A stretch of 64,000 bases of DNA, taken from NCBI GenBank assembly GCA_963814095.1, contig CAWFBT010000001.1, positions 1 to 64,000 of the forward strand. Direction: 5' to 3'. The notes under the pieces were generated by a model. It was not told the DNA's origin. It searched no databases and saw only the letters and a program-made list of their open reading frames with translations. The position numbers and the translations under genes are program-made. Below are positions 15,990-24,640 of this stretch, piece by piece. The DNA comes from JACVRW01 sp963814095 (GTDB taxonomy: Bacteria > Actinomycetota > Thermoleophilia > Solirubrobacterales > Thermoleophilaceae). How positions within the stretch are numbered: the first letter of the stretch is position 1; the number at the start of each line of letters is the position of its first letter.

Positions 15990-16025
15990 CCAGGCGGAGG
16001 CACACTCCCTCAACCCTCCGCCTGG
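15990..16025 (+). terminator. Hairpin terminator after the small membrane protein
   Basis: Perfect 11-bp inverted repeat: CCAGGCGGAGG (15990-16000) pairs with CCTCCGCCTGG (16015-16025) across a 14-nt loop, starting 24 bp after the stop codon. No long T-run follows, as is common in high-GC actinobacteria. Confidence 0.7.
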
Positions 16026-16107
16026 TCTCCAACCAGGCGTCGTCGCGGCGCCAGCGTGCGCGGTGCTTCCCCACATAGTTCTACTTTCAACATTGGCGGA
16101 GGCCTCG

Positions 16108-16320
16108 ATGCCAGACGTACACGTAGTCCCCAGCGGAGACCGATGGACGTGTGAGATCGGCGGAAAGAAGCGCTCGACACACACCACTCAAGAAGAAGCG
16201 ATTAGGCAGGGCCGCCACCTCGCAGAAGAACAGAACAGCGAGCTGGTGGTTCATGGCCAAGACGGAAGCATCCGCGAGAAGGATTCCCACGGGAACGATC
16301 CCCGCGACATTCCCGGCTAG
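16108..16320 (+). CDS. DUF2188 family small protein
   Basis: 70 residues, starting MPDVHVVPSGDRWTCEIGG, with the conserved Trp and a KRSTHTTQEEAIRQGRHLA helix; ends with GQDGSIREKDSHGNDP. This is the DUF2188 pattern (VxPxxxxWxVxxxG...A...G...A...ELxVHxxDGxI). Function unknown; such proteins often occur with stress-response genes. ATG 16108 has a GGCGGAGG site just upstream, which favours it over the earlier in-frame ATG at 16063. Confidence 0.82.
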   Translation: MPDVHVVPSGDRWTCEIGGKKRSTHTTQEEAIRQGRHLAEEQNSELVVHGQDGSIREKDSHGNDPRDIPG

Positions 16321-16553
16321 CTAGCCCGTCCTTTCGCTAGGCGGCTATGACCGGCTCGAGGTAGAAGACCTCGGCCGAGACGTCGTTTCATCGGGGCGGG
16401 GGCATTTCGTGCAGCGATAAGAGATCCCCGGACGACGTTCCCCCGTTGGCCGGATGCACTTCGCTGGGAACGCTGCAAATTCCGTGGGGTCTCGGCGTCT
16501 AGCGGAGAGTGCGCTCGTCCGAATTGGGAAGCCGGTCCCTGAGAACTCCGCCG

Positions 16554-16859
16554 ATGCCAGTGATCGCACACATGACCTGTCAAAGCTGCGGCGCTCACAG
16601 CGCGGGCTTGGCCTCGCGCAATGGGTCCTCTGCAACTAGCTGCCCGTGCGGGGGTAGCCGCCAGGTCGTCCGGGTCGCTCGGCATCCGTGGGACGCAGCC
16701 TCGGCGTCTCCAGAAGAGCTCGAGCGCAGCGTCCAGGAGCGGGCAGACGATGAGACCTTGACGCCGGTCCCCAGGGTTGCGCCAACTGCGCACGGGGGTA
16801 GAGAGGCGGTGCGGCAGGAAGTTGACCCGGAGGAGGGAACGCGTGGCTGGATCGGATGA
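16554..16859 (+). CDS. Possible small zinc-ribbon protein
   Basis: From ATG 16554 (or 16572) the frame contains MTCQSCGAHSAGLASRNG followed by a CPCGG pair, a CxxC...CxC arrangement that could bind one zinc ion, and a polar tail. Its end overlaps the next gene by 17 bp. The tail has weak coding character, so this is a tentative call. Confidence 0.35.
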   Translation: MPVIAHMTCQSCGAHSAGLASRNGSSATSCPCGGSRQVVRVARHPWDAASASPEELERSVQERADDETLTPVPRVAPTAHGGREAVRQEVDPEEGTRGWIG

Positions 16860-17010
16860 TCGGCGTGGAATCGCAGGCATATCGCTCGGCGGCATCATCG
16901 TGATCGTCGGGATCGTCCTGATGTTCGTGTGGAGCCTTTGGATCGGGCTGATCATCGTCTTGATCGGACTGATCGCCTTCGGCGGCTTCGCACGGGGCAA
17001 GTGGTACTGA
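16843..17010 (+). CDS. Very small membrane protein (55 aa)
   Basis: GTG 16843 is preceded by a strong ribosome site (GGAGGAGGGAAC). The protein has a short basic N-terminus (SDDRRG) and two hydrophobic segments (ISLGGIIVIVGIVLMFVWSL and WIGLIIVLIGLIAFGGFA), ending GKWY. It resembles the many short hydrophobic proteins of unknown role in actinobacteria. The clear Shine-Dalgarno and hydrophobic pattern support a real gene. Confidence 0.6.
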   Translation: MAGSDDRRGIAGISLGGIIVIVGIVLMFVWSLWIGLIIVLIGLIAFGGFARGKWY

Positions 17011-17784
17011 ACGAAGCTCATCTCGAGTAGCTGGTGGGCTGCCCGAGTAGTCGCCGAAGCAGGTCCCCTTTTCAGCAGCACCGTTGTAGGCGCGAACGTG
17101 TCCCAACGTGGATCCTCGATGAGGCCTCTCTGGCTCAGACTGCCCGTCTCACAACCCCCGGCACTCTCCGAGGCTTCCGGCGGAGGCGCGTAGGCGATGG
17201 TTACGGGGTTGCCGCAGCCTGGCCGACGCCAGCGTCGCGAAGACCCGCTTTGGTCACGCGACGCGACTAGGGGCCGATCCCGCGGCGGCCTCTGCTCCGC
17301 GCGGAAGCAGGAACCAGCACGCCTGCGTTCCCCGCATGACCGGGAGCCAGTGTGGCCGGCGATGTGGTGCCTGCTTCAGACGATCAGCGAGCGCGACGGT
17401 CGAGAGCGCTTTCGACGCGAGCGGGAGCGGCGCGGGAGCCGAACGGATGGCGGTTGGCGCCTCCTCCTCTTCCTTTGTGCTAGCGATTGCCGCTTCCGCG
17501 GAGACACCCGCTGGCATGGAAATGCGGCGCTCTGCTGGAAGGCGGGCCGACGGTACCGGTCGTCGTCGCCAGCGGCGAACAGGCGCCGAGGCGTGTCGCC
17601 TTCGCACTGAGCGAGCCTCAGTATGCAGCGCCCCCGACGTGGCAGCCGCCGGCGCGTCCACGGCCCCCGCAAGCGGTGCCGGTGGACTGTCTGCGGCGGG
17701 GCCTGCGCACGCCCAAGAGAATGCTTGCGATGGACTGGATATACCCAGTATAGTACCCAGTATGTTCACCTGCCGAGGCCACTC
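17011..17784. other. Long spacer upstream of the PadR-ABC operon
   Basis: About 770 bp with no frame that looks like a protein on either strand. Its 3' end carries the operator-like palindromes described at 17740-17762. The rest may be decayed island sequence. Confidence 0.5.
17740..17762 (+). promoter_or_regulatory. Tandem palindromes upstream of the PadR gene (probable operator)
   Basis: A perfect inverted repeat TATAC-CCA-GTATA (17740-17752) is followed by a shorter copy TAC-CCA-GTA (17754-17762), with centres 12 bp apart. They lie 22-45 bp before the PadR start. PadR regulators usually autorepress and bind AT-rich palindromes of this kind, so this is a likely operator overlapping the promoter. 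Confidence 0.55.
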
Positions 17785-18366
17785 ATGAGCGTCCCACACG
17801 CCCTCCTTGCGCTGCTGAGCGAGAGGTCGAAGTACGGCCTGCGGCTGCACAACGAATTCATGGCCCGGACCGGCGAGGTCTGGCCGCTCAACGTCGGCCA
17901 GGTCTACACGACCCTCCAGCGCCTCGAACGGGACGGGCTGGTCGAAACCGACGACGGAGAGAGCGACAGCTTGCGGAAGCGGTACAGGATCACGTCCACC
18001 GGCCACCGCGAGCTGGCCGACTGGCTTCGCACCCCGCCCGACCTCGTTCCGCCTCCGCGCGACGAGCTCGTGATCAAGGTGCTGGTTGCGCTTCAGATCC
18101 CCGGGATCGACATCCACGAGATCCTGCAGGTACACCGCCGGCACGTGGTCGAGATCATGCAGCGCTACACGCAGGTCAAGGCGGCGGCGGGGGAGGAGGA
18201 CATGGCGGTGGCGCTCGTCGCCGACGCCGAGCTCTTCCGCCTCGAGGCGATCATCCGCTGGCTCGATACCGCCGACGTCCGCCTGAAGCAGCGACCGGCC
18301 CTCGCCCCGGCCCCAGAGGCCGACATGCCACTCGAACAAACCGACCCGATGGAGGTCTCGCAATGA
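17785..18366 (+). CDS. PadR-family transcriptional regulator
   Basis: 193 residues. The N-terminal winged helix (about 1-90) has the PadR signatures ALLALLSERSKYGLRLHNEF, LNVGQVYTTLQRLERDGLV and KRYRITSTGHRELADWL. A C-terminal helical dimerisation domain (PadR C-terminal/Vir type) follows. The stop overlaps the ABC ATPase start by 4 bp (ATGA), so it is encoded in one operon with the exporter it probably controls. PadR repressors typically respond to the exporter's drug or peptide substrate. Confidence 0.9.
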   Translation: MSVPHALLALLSERSKYGLRLHNEFMARTGEVWPLNVGQVYTTLQRLERDGLVETDDGESDSLRKRYRITSTGHRELADWLRTPPDLVPPPRDELVIKVLVALQIPGIDIHEILQVHRRHVVEIMQRYTQVKAAAGEEDMAVALVADAELFRLEAIIRWLDTADVRLKQRPALAPAPEADMPLEQTDPMEVSQ

Positions 18367-19079
18367 CCAGCGCGCTCGAACTGCGCCGGGTATCGAAGGT
18401 CTATGGCTCCGGGCCGACGGGGGTGCACGCGCTCTGCGATGTCGATCTCTCGGTCGAGCGCGGCGAGCTGGTCGCGATCATGGGGCCGAGCGGCTCCGGC
18501 AAGAGCACCCTCCTGACGATCGCGGGCAGCCTCGAGCAGGCGACGAGCGGCCAGGTGCTCGTCCAAGGCGTAGATCTAGCGAGCATCTCGCGCTCGGACC
18601 AGGCGAGGATGCGACGCCGCTCGATCGGCTACGTCTTCCAGGACTTCAACCTGCTCGCGGGGCTGACGGCGGTCGAGAACGTCAGCCTGCCCCTCGAGCT
18701 CGACGGCATAGGCGCCAAGGCCGCACGTGCGACGGGGCTCGAGGCGATGGAGCAGCTCGACATCGCAGACCACGCCGATCGCTACGCCGACGAGCTGTCA
18801 GGCGGCGAGCGCCAGCGGGTCGCGATCACGCGGGCGATCGTCGGGGAGCGCGGACTGCTGCTGGCCGACGAGCCCACCGGCGCCCTCGACTCTGTGAACG
18901 GCGAGGCAGTCATGCGCCTGCTGCGCGCCGCGACGCGACGGGGGGTCGCCGGTGTCGTCGTAACCCACGAGGCCCACCTCGCTTCGTGGGCCGACCGCGT
19001 CGTGTTCCTGCGCGATGGCCACGTGGTCGACCAGACGGTCGCTCCGCCCGGCCCGGATTCGCTCCTCGCGGCCCGGTGA
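18363..19079 (+). CDS. ABC transporter ATP-binding protein (MacB/LolD type)
   Basis: 238 residues, with Walker A GPSGSGKST (41-49), Q-loop FQDFN, signature LSGGERQR and Walker B LLLADEPTGALD, followed by the H-loop VVTHEA. The LLADEPTGALD ending is typical of MacB/LolD-type ATPases that pair with FtsX-like permeases. It forms an exporter or mechanotransmission complex with the permease encoded 7 bp downstream. Confidence 0.95.
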   Translation: MTSALELRRVSKVYGSGPTGVHALCDVDLSVERGELVAIMGPSGSGKSTLLTIAGSLEQATSGQVLVQGVDLASISRSDQARMRRRSIGYVFQDFNLLAGLTAVENVSLPLELDGIGAKAARATGLEAMEQLDIADHADRYADELSGGERQRVAITRAIVGERGLLLADEPTGALDSVNGEAVMRLLRAATRRGVAGVVVTHEAHLASWADRVVFLRDGHVVDQTVAPPGPDSLLAAR

Positions 19080-19085
19080 CCGGCA

Positions 19086-21668
19086 ATGACGGCGCTCGCT
19101 CACCCCTCCACGCTGCGACGGCCGGCGAACGGCGGCGTTGCCGCCCGCCGCGCGGTCGTCAGGTGGGCCTGGCGCATGTTCCGCCGCGAGTGGCGCCAGC
19201 AGATCCTGGTGATCGCTCTCCTCGTCGTCGCGGCGGCCGCCGCGATCGCCAGCGTCACGATCGCCTACAACTCGAGTGCCGCGGACGACGCCGAGTTCGG
19301 CTCGGCCAACCATCTGATCCGGTTCGACGGCGCCGATCAGGGCAGCCTGGAAGCCGGCCTCGCCGCTGCCAGGGAACGGTTCGGAACGACCGACGTCATC
19401 GGCCATCGCTCGCTGCGCGTCCCCGGCAGCGTCGACCAGGTCGAGTTCCGCTCCCAGGATCCGCACGGACCATACGGGGACGGACGCCTTGCGCTCGACC
19501 GAGGCAGCTACCCGGCAGGCCCCGGCCAGGTCGCGGTCACCGACCGCGTGGCCACGCTCCTCGGACTCGAGATCCGGGATCCTCTGGCCCTCGATGGCCG
19601 TCGCCGGACCGTCGTTGGCATCGTCGAGAACCCACGTGATCTGAGCGACGAGTTCGCCCTCGTCTCCGCCTCGTCTCCGGGGGCGCCGGACGAGGTGACG
19701 GTCCTGGTTGACGCCGGCGCCGCCTCGGTCGGCGCCTTCATGGATGCGCACGCCGGCGACGAGCGGTCCGCCATCGTCGGGTTCGAGGGTCGGCAAAGCA
19801 ACCGGGGGGCGGACGCGTTGGCGATGTTCTCCGTTGCCACGGTCTTCCTGCTCCTGGCCACGCTGGTTGCCGCCGCCGGCTTTGCCGTCATCGCGCAGCG
19901 ACGGCTCCGCCAGCTCGGCGCGCTCGCGGCGATCGGCGCCACCGAGAAGCATCTCCGGCTCGTGTTGCTGACCAACGGCACGGTCGTCGGCGCGATCGGC
20001 GCCCTGATCGGGGCGATCGTGGGTCTCGCGATATGGCTCGCACTCGTCCCGACGCTCGAACCCGCGGTCGGCCATCGCATCGACCCGCTGAGCCTGCCCT
20101 GGACCCTGCTGGTGGCGATCGTCTTCGTCGCGGTCCTCGGCGCAACCGCTGCCGCCTGGTGGCCGGGGCGACTGGTCGCCCGCATCCCCGTCACGCTCGC
20201 CCTCTCAGGGCGACCACCCAGGCCTAGGGCCACACACCACTCGACGATCGTCGCCGTGGGGTTGATTGCGGCGGGAATCGCCAGCCTCGCGCTCTCCAAT
20301 CGAGACAAAGAGCCTCTGATCATCGCCGGGATCCTGGCGACGATCGTCGGCACCCTGCTCCTGGGTCCACTTGCGATCCGCCTCTTCGCCCGCGCCGCGG
20401 GGCGCACCCCAATCGCTCCGCGCCTGGCGCTGCGAGACCTCGCCCGCTATCAGGCGCGCTCGGGAGCGGCACTCGCCGCGATCACCCTCGCCCTCGGGAT
20501 CGCAGCGGCAGTCGTGATCGTCGCGGCGGCTGAGGAGAAGGAGTCGGCAGGCGAACCGCCCAACCTGTCCGACCGTCAGATCCGCGTGTACACCGGTGCA
20601 ACCTTCGGTGCTGAGGTCGTCGCGATCCAGGCGCCCGCCGAGCTCGAACGAATGGCTGAGCGAGTCCGCGGGCTCGCGGCTGGTCTCGACGACGCGGTCG
20701 TGATTCCGCTCCACAACGCCTACCAACCGGGCGCACGGCCGATGGCCAACAACGGCATGCGAGAACGTCTCACGCAGGTCTTCTCACGGAAGATCGATGA
20801 CCCCAACAGCCAGCGCTGGTCACGGCGCGCAATGAACTGCTTCGGTCCGGCGACCTGCTACGTCATGGAATCGCGCCTCTACGTCGCCACGCCCACCCTG
20901 CTCAGCTACCTCGGAATCGACCCCGCCGCGGTCGATCCGAGCACGGACTTCCTGGCCGACCGGTCCGTCTCGACCGACGAGCTCGTGACTTTCAGCGAGC
21001 AGCCAACGTCCCAGACACGCGGAGAATCAAAGGCGACCGAACGTGCCATCACGAACGTCCAGAGGATCGACAGCCGGAAGCTCTTCGGCTCTCCGGGGGC
21101 GGAACCCGGCCTTGCGCCGACCTCGTTCATCACGCTCGACGGTCTTCGCCGGCGCGGCTGGAGACAGATCCCCTCCGGCTGGCTCGTCGAGTCGAGTCGG
21201 CCTTTGACGAGCGAACAGATCGCCGATGCCCGTGAGCTCGCGGCTAACGCCGGCCTGACGCTCGAGACCCAGCGCGAGAGCACCTCCCACGCGGAGCTCA
21301 GCGCCATTGCAACGGCCGCGGGCGCCCTCCTGGCCCTCGCAATCCTCGCCATGACCGTCGGTCTGATCCGCAGCGAAACCGCCGGCGACCTCCGCACCCT
21401 GACCGCGGCCGGAGCCACGAGCAGGGTCCGCCGAACGTTGACCGCCGCTACCTCAGGCGGGCTCGCCCTCCTGGGCGCGCTCCTCGGCGTCGCCGGCGCC
21501 TACGTCGTTGTCGTGGCCACGTACCTTGACGACCTCGGCTATCTCAGTCGGATACCGGTGCTCTACCTCGTCCTCATGGTCGTTGGGGTCCCGTGGGCGG
21601 CCATCGCGGCCGGTTGGTTGCTCGCTGGCCGCGAGCCGCCCGCCATCTCCCAGCCCGCCATCGAGTGA
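19086..21668 (+). CDS. FtsX-like ABC transporter permease
   Basis: 860 residues with an N-terminal transmembrane helix, a large extracytoplasmic domain (about 55-240), a first FtsX-type helix bundle (ATVFLLLATLVAAAGFAVIAQ and following), a second periplasmic-type domain (about 480-720) and a terminal four-helix FtsX bundle. Such ten-helix permeases couple ATP hydrolysis by the upstream ATPase to extrusion of peptides, lipids or antibiotics. Substrate not predictable. It closes the PadR-ATPase-permease operon. Confidence 0.9.
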   Translation: MTALAHPSTLRRPANGGVAARRAVVRWAWRMFRREWRQQILVIALLVVAAAAAIASVTIAYNSSAADDAEFGSANHLIRFDGADQGSLEAGLAAARERFGTTDVIGHRSLRVPGSVDQVEFRSQDPHGPYGDGRLALDRGSYPAGPGQVAVTDRVATLLGLEIRDPLALDGRRRTVVGIVENPRDLSDEFALVSASSPGAPDEVTVLVDAGAASVGAFMDAHAGDERSAIVGFEGRQSNRGADALAMFSVATVFLLLATLVAAAGFAVIAQRRLRQLGALAAIGATEKHLRLVLLTNGTVVGAIGALIGAIVGLAIWLALVPTLEPAVGHRIDPLSLPWTLLVAIVFVAVLGATAAAWWPGRLVARIPVTLALSGRPPRPRATHHSTIVAVGLIAAGIASLALSNRDKEPLIIAGILATIVGTLLLGPLAIRLFARAAGRTPIAPRLALRDLARYQARSGAALAAITLALGIAAAVVIVAAAEEKESAGEPPNLSDRQIRVYTGATFGAEVVAIQAPAELERMAERVRGLAAGLDDAVVIPLHNAYQPGARPMANNGMRERLTQVFSRKIDDPNSQRWSRRAMNCFGPATCYVMESRLYVATPTLLSYLGIDPAAVDPSTDFLADRSVSTDELVTFSEQPTSQTRGESKATERAITNVQRIDSRKLFGSPGAEPGLAPTSFITLDGLRRRGWRQIPSGWLVESSRPLTSEQIADARELAANAGLTLETQRESTSHAELSAIATAAGALLALAILAMTVGLIRSETAGDLRTLTAAGATSRVRRTLTAATSGGLALLGALLGVAGAYVVVVATYLDDLGYLSRIPVLYLVLMVVGVPWAAIAAGWLLAGREPPAISQPAIE

Positions 21669-21743
21669 CCGCCCCGAACTCCTCGCTTAGGGCGCCCACA
21701 GTGCTGCTTGCATAAAAGCGGCGGTTCGCGAGCGCCGGCTGGG

Positions 21744-22082
21744 TCATTCCCGGGCCTTGCGTAGGAGCGTCGAGACGCGTTGCCGTGTGACACCGAAGCG
21801 GTCCGCGATCTGTTCCATCGTCATGCCCTCGGCGTGTAGTGCCTGCGCCTCCGCTCGGCGCACGTTCGCCCCGCTGGTGTCCAGGGCCTTTGAGCTCTCG
21901 GTGAGCAGCTGGACGATGAGCGGACTGTCATCGCCGGAGACGAGCTCGGTATACGACACACCTTTTGAGCGCGAGCGGCGGAGCTGGGCGATCCGCTTCT
22001 TGATCAGGGTTGTACGCCTGCCGTTGTCGGCGAGGACGCCCTCAAGCGTGGTTAGGGCGGTAAGGAATTCGTCTTCGGCCAT
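21744..22082 (-). CDS. Helix-turn-helix DNA-binding protein
   Basis: About 112 residues from ATG 22082, chosen because GGAG sits at the right distance. The C-terminus is a clear HTH: AQALHAEGMTMEQIADRFGVTRQRVSTLLRKARE, where the second helix is TRQRVSTLL. The N-terminal part (LTTLEGVLADNGRRTTLIKK) is helical. It is divergent from the MpsC-type gene at 22287, and the gap between them holds five 15-bp repeats that are its most obvious candidate binding sites. Confidence 0.75.
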   Translation of the reverse strand: MAEDEFLTALTTLEGVLADNGRRTTLIKKRIAQLRRSRSKGVSYTELVSGDDSPLIVQLLTESSKALDTSGANVRRAEAQALHAEGMTMEQIADRFGVTRQRVSTLLRKARE

Positions 22083-22124
22083 TGGCTCCATTTGGTCGCA
22101 GCGATTGGAAAAAGGCCCCAAAAG

Positions 22125-22199
22125 GCAACTGGGATTGCGGCAACTCCTATTGCCGCAACTGGCATTGCAGCAACTGCTATTGCGGCAATAGCTATTGCG
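22125..22199. repeat. Five tandem 15-bp repeats (iteron-like)
   Basis: Five uninterrupted 15-bp units with consensus GCAACTNNNATTGCN begin at 22125, 22140, 22155, 22170 and 22185; the last has GCAATA instead of GCAACT. Each unit is itself an inverted repeat (GCAA...TTGC). They lie between the divergent HTH gene (start 22082) and the gene at 22287. Confidence 0.9.
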
Positions 22200-22286
22200 C
22201 TATTGTACCGACGGTGTTGGACATCCGCGTCGCTCGGGAGCCGTCCGGCCCCTTGCCCGCGCAGAGCCACATAGAAAGGAATCCGT

Positions 22287-22736
22287 ATGGCGCCTGTCAC
22301 CCAACTTCCCGTGAGCACAACAAAGCCGGAGGGCGGCGTCCCAAATGGAGGCCGCAAGACAGAGACGAACCCCGTTTCTGCGAACCAGGAGCGGAACACC
22401 ATCGACGGCCCGGCCGCAATGGCGATCTGCAACGCCATAACAGGGGCGCTGAAGCGGAGCTCTGGAAAAGGTCCGACGAAGGTGAAGGCGTACAGCACGC
22501 ACGACCAGGTAGCGGTCGTCGTGCAGGACATGCTCACAACACTCGAGAGAACGCTTGTCCGAGACGGACACGAGCCACTGGTCAGGGAAGCGCGACAAGT
22601 GCTCACCGGGCGCGTGGCCAACGAGTGCAGCGCGACAATCGAGCAGGCAACGGGACGGCGTGTGGTCGGATGGCAGACCGAAGTCAACCCCAGCGCCGAT
22701 CGCGCATTCACACTGATACAACTCCAGCCGCTCTAG
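22287..22736 (+). CDS. DUF2294/MpsC-family protein
   Basis: 149 residues. After a polar N-terminus the conserved part reads AICNAITGALKRSSGKGPTK, followed by VVVQDMLTTLERTLVRDG, VREARQVLTG and TGRRVVGWQTEVN, ending FTLIQLQPL. This is the DUF2294 (MpsC) fold: a GRGP-type motif, a hydrophobic strand, then helix and strand. Members are associated with membrane-potential or inorganic-carbon systems in some bacteria, but no partner genes are present here. A paralogue lies at 25514-25855. Confidence 0.78.
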   Translation: MAPVTQLPVSTTKPEGGVPNGGRKTETNPVSANQERNTIDGPAAMAICNAITGALKRSSGKGPTKVKAYSTHDQVAVVVQDMLTTLERTLVRDGHEPLVREARQVLTGRVANECSATIEQATGRRVVGWQTEVNPSADRAFTLIQLQPL

Positions 22737-23022
22737 AGGGATGCTTAGGCGGCGCGCCGGGAGAGACTCGCGGGGGAAACCTCACCTTGCCGTAGCCGTT
22801 GGCTGGCGCTTTGCCGAGGGTCTTAGGTCCTAATCCTGACGGGTGCGTTCTTGAAGAGCCCTGCTACCGCGGACTTCGTCCTTCTCGCGGACGGCTGGCG
22901 CAAGTCGACTTCTGGCTACACGACGGATGCCGTGGGCCTTAGGCGAATGAGCCGCCCCGATTGCGGGACTGGCTGCTTCACCGGCGTACCCAGGTCGAGG
23001 CAAAAACACGGAGAGCCGCCTC

Positions 23023-23352
23023 GTGGCCGTCTCTGCCCAGATCTTCCGCAACTGGCTGCTGCTCCATGCCGTCGGCGTCGACGCCTCCTTCTTCGACGCC
23101 ATCGCCGTCTTGATCGCCGTAGTGACACTCGGCCAGCTGCCGGTCGGTCCCAGCGTCGGCGCGGCGGCCGCCGTGCTTATCCTCGGCAGCCAGGGAGTGG
23201 CCGCCGCTGCAGCGGCCGGCGTGCTGATGACGGTGACGGGCACGGCCGGCGGTCTGTGCTTCGCCGCATGGGCCGGAGCCGACAAGCTCTGGTCCCTCAG
23301 GCGCCTCGCGCGCTTGCGGCGTGCTCGCGCTCGAGCACCAGGGCATCGCTGA
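23023..23352 (+). pseudogene. C-terminal fragment of a flippase-like (UPF0104/LPG synthase TM) protein
   Basis: 109 residues with two hydrophobic segments, containing FRNWLLLHAVGVDASFFDAIAVL and a Gly-rich LGQLPVGPSVGAAAAVLILG block typical of the last helices of lysylphosphatidylglycerol-synthase-type flippase domains (about 300 aa when complete). No upstream frame supplies the first two thirds, so this is probably a truncated remnant. A GTG at 23023 could still start a short protein. Confidence 0.5.
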
Positions 23353-23469
23353 CCGCCACCGTCCCCCTCATTCGTCACGCCGCTGGCCGTGCATCGCCCG
23401 GTGCTCGGCGGCTTCGGTTATCCCGATGCCGCCCACGGGGGCGGAGGACCCGGCCGGGTCGAAGAACGG

Positions 23470-23497
23470 GGGAGGGGGACACGGACGTCCCCCTCCC
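23470..23497 (-). terminator. Strong hairpin terminator of the ferritin-like gene
   Basis: Perfect 11-bp inverted repeat: GGGAGGGGGAC (23470-23480) pairs with GTCCCCCTCCC (23487-23497) across a 6-nt loop, 16 bp beyond the stop of the minus-strand gene at 23514. It may work in both directions. Confidence 0.75.
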
Positions 23498-23513
23498 TTT
23501 GCTCCAACGGCGC

Positions 23514-24539
23514 TTAGGCGTTGCTGAGCTCGCGCTCGGTGGCCTGGAGCACGCCGGCGCGGTTCTTGTGCTTCCGCTCGTAGCTGCGGGCCGCCTTGAT
23601 GCGGGTGTCGTCGCCCTCGGACAGCACGGCACGGACTTCCTCCACACCTAGCTCGTCGTAGCCGGGCCAGGGCTCGGACGCCTGCAGGGCCTCGATGCGG
23701 CTGGTGATGGTGGAACGGTTCTGGGTCTTGCGCTCGTAGGCGCTGACCTTGGCCAGGTCAACCTGCGAGAGCTCGGAGAGCTTCTCCTGAACCTCGTCCG
23801 CGCTGAGCGAATCGTAGTTCGAGATGGCCAGATCCGACTCGGAGGCCACGGCTCCCTTCACGGTCCCTTCAGCGCGCGCCACTCCCGGCACCTTGCGGGC
23901 CTGGCGGCTTGTCCGCTTGGCCTGTCCGGCACCCCGGCGCGCGCTGCGCTTGGCGGTGCCGCCCACCTTGCGTACAGCGTCGGCGGCCCCGGTCTCGGTT
24001 ACTTCATAGGAGCCCTCACCGTCGAACTCCGCCCGCGCCACCAGGTCGGTCAGGCGCGGTATCTCCTTGGACAGCCGGTCCAGCATCCGCTGTTCGTCAG
24101 CCATCACCGAGTTGGCCAGGCGCTCGGTCTTGGTGTCGCCGGCGATGCGTGCGAGCCGGGCGATCGCGGTGTAGGTGGCGATCTCCAGCGCCTCCGCGGC
24201 GCACGAGTCCTTGGCGTTCTTGAGCACCTTCTCCTCGCCGCCGGTTCCGCGAACCAGATCGAGCGGGGTCTTGGTCAGCGCCAAGGCCTGCCCAACGAGG
24301 CTCTCCAGGGCACCTAGCCCGACCTGAAGCGGATTGTTGCCCTGTCCCAGCTCGGCCAACCGGCCCTCGAGACGCTCGGCGTGGCGTCGAGTCTCCTTAA
24401 GGTGGGTCTCCAGCCCGTCGCGGTACTGACCCTTGGGGGTCATAGCGATCTGGGCCTGCAACTGGCGCACGAGCGCCAGCTCGGCACCATGGGCCTCGTT
24501 CAAGTACTGCACGATCTTCTGCTCTTGCTGTTTAGTCAC
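23514..24539 (-). CDS. Ferritin-like (DUF892/YciE-type) protein with C-terminal repeats
   Basis: 341 residues. Residues about 1-170 form a ferritin-like four-helix bundle of the DUF892/YciE group (YLNEAHGAELALVRQLQAQ, HLKETRRHAERLEGRL, ALEIATYTAIARLA). A basic linker follows, then two related 45-residue repeats around YDSLSADEVQEKL...YERKTQNRSTI and YDELGVEEVRAVL...YERKHKNRAGV, a form seen in actinobacterial stress proteins. Probably binds a di-metal centre and DNA or protein through the tail; exact role unknown. Monocistronic, with a strong terminator. Confidence 0.82.
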   Translation of the reverse strand: MTKQQEQKIVQYLNEAHGAELALVRQLQAQIAMTPKGQYRDGLETHLKETRRHAERLEGRLAELGQGNNPLQVGLGALESLVGQALALTKTPLDLVRGTGGEEKVLKNAKDSCAAEALEIATYTAIARLARIAGDTKTERLANSVMADEQRMLDRLSKEIPRLTDLVARAEFDGEGSYEVTETGAADAVRKVGGTAKRSARRGAGQAKRTSRQARKVPGVARAEGTVKGAVASESDLAISNYDSLSADEVQEKLSELSQVDLAKVSAYERKTQNRSTITSRIEALQASEPWPGYDELGVEEVRAVLSEGDDTRIKAARSYERKHKNRAGVLQATERELSNA

Positions 24540-24640
24540 GAATCACTCTCAGTCTTGTGGTGGCGGGGTGGTCCGACCGAGCCCTGGGCACAACCTGCTA
24601 CCCACCGCCCGGCCGGAGACCACGAAACGGACGGCCCGAT

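Noticed and set aside
22125..22199. CRISPR array
   Set aside because: The units are 15 bp, contiguous and without spacers; no cas genes are in the window.
22092..22274. Short protein with AATxI pentapeptide repeats
   Set aside because: The peptide repeat is a by-product of five 15-bp DNA repeats in a regulatory spacer; there is no ribosome site and the rest of the frame is not protein-like.
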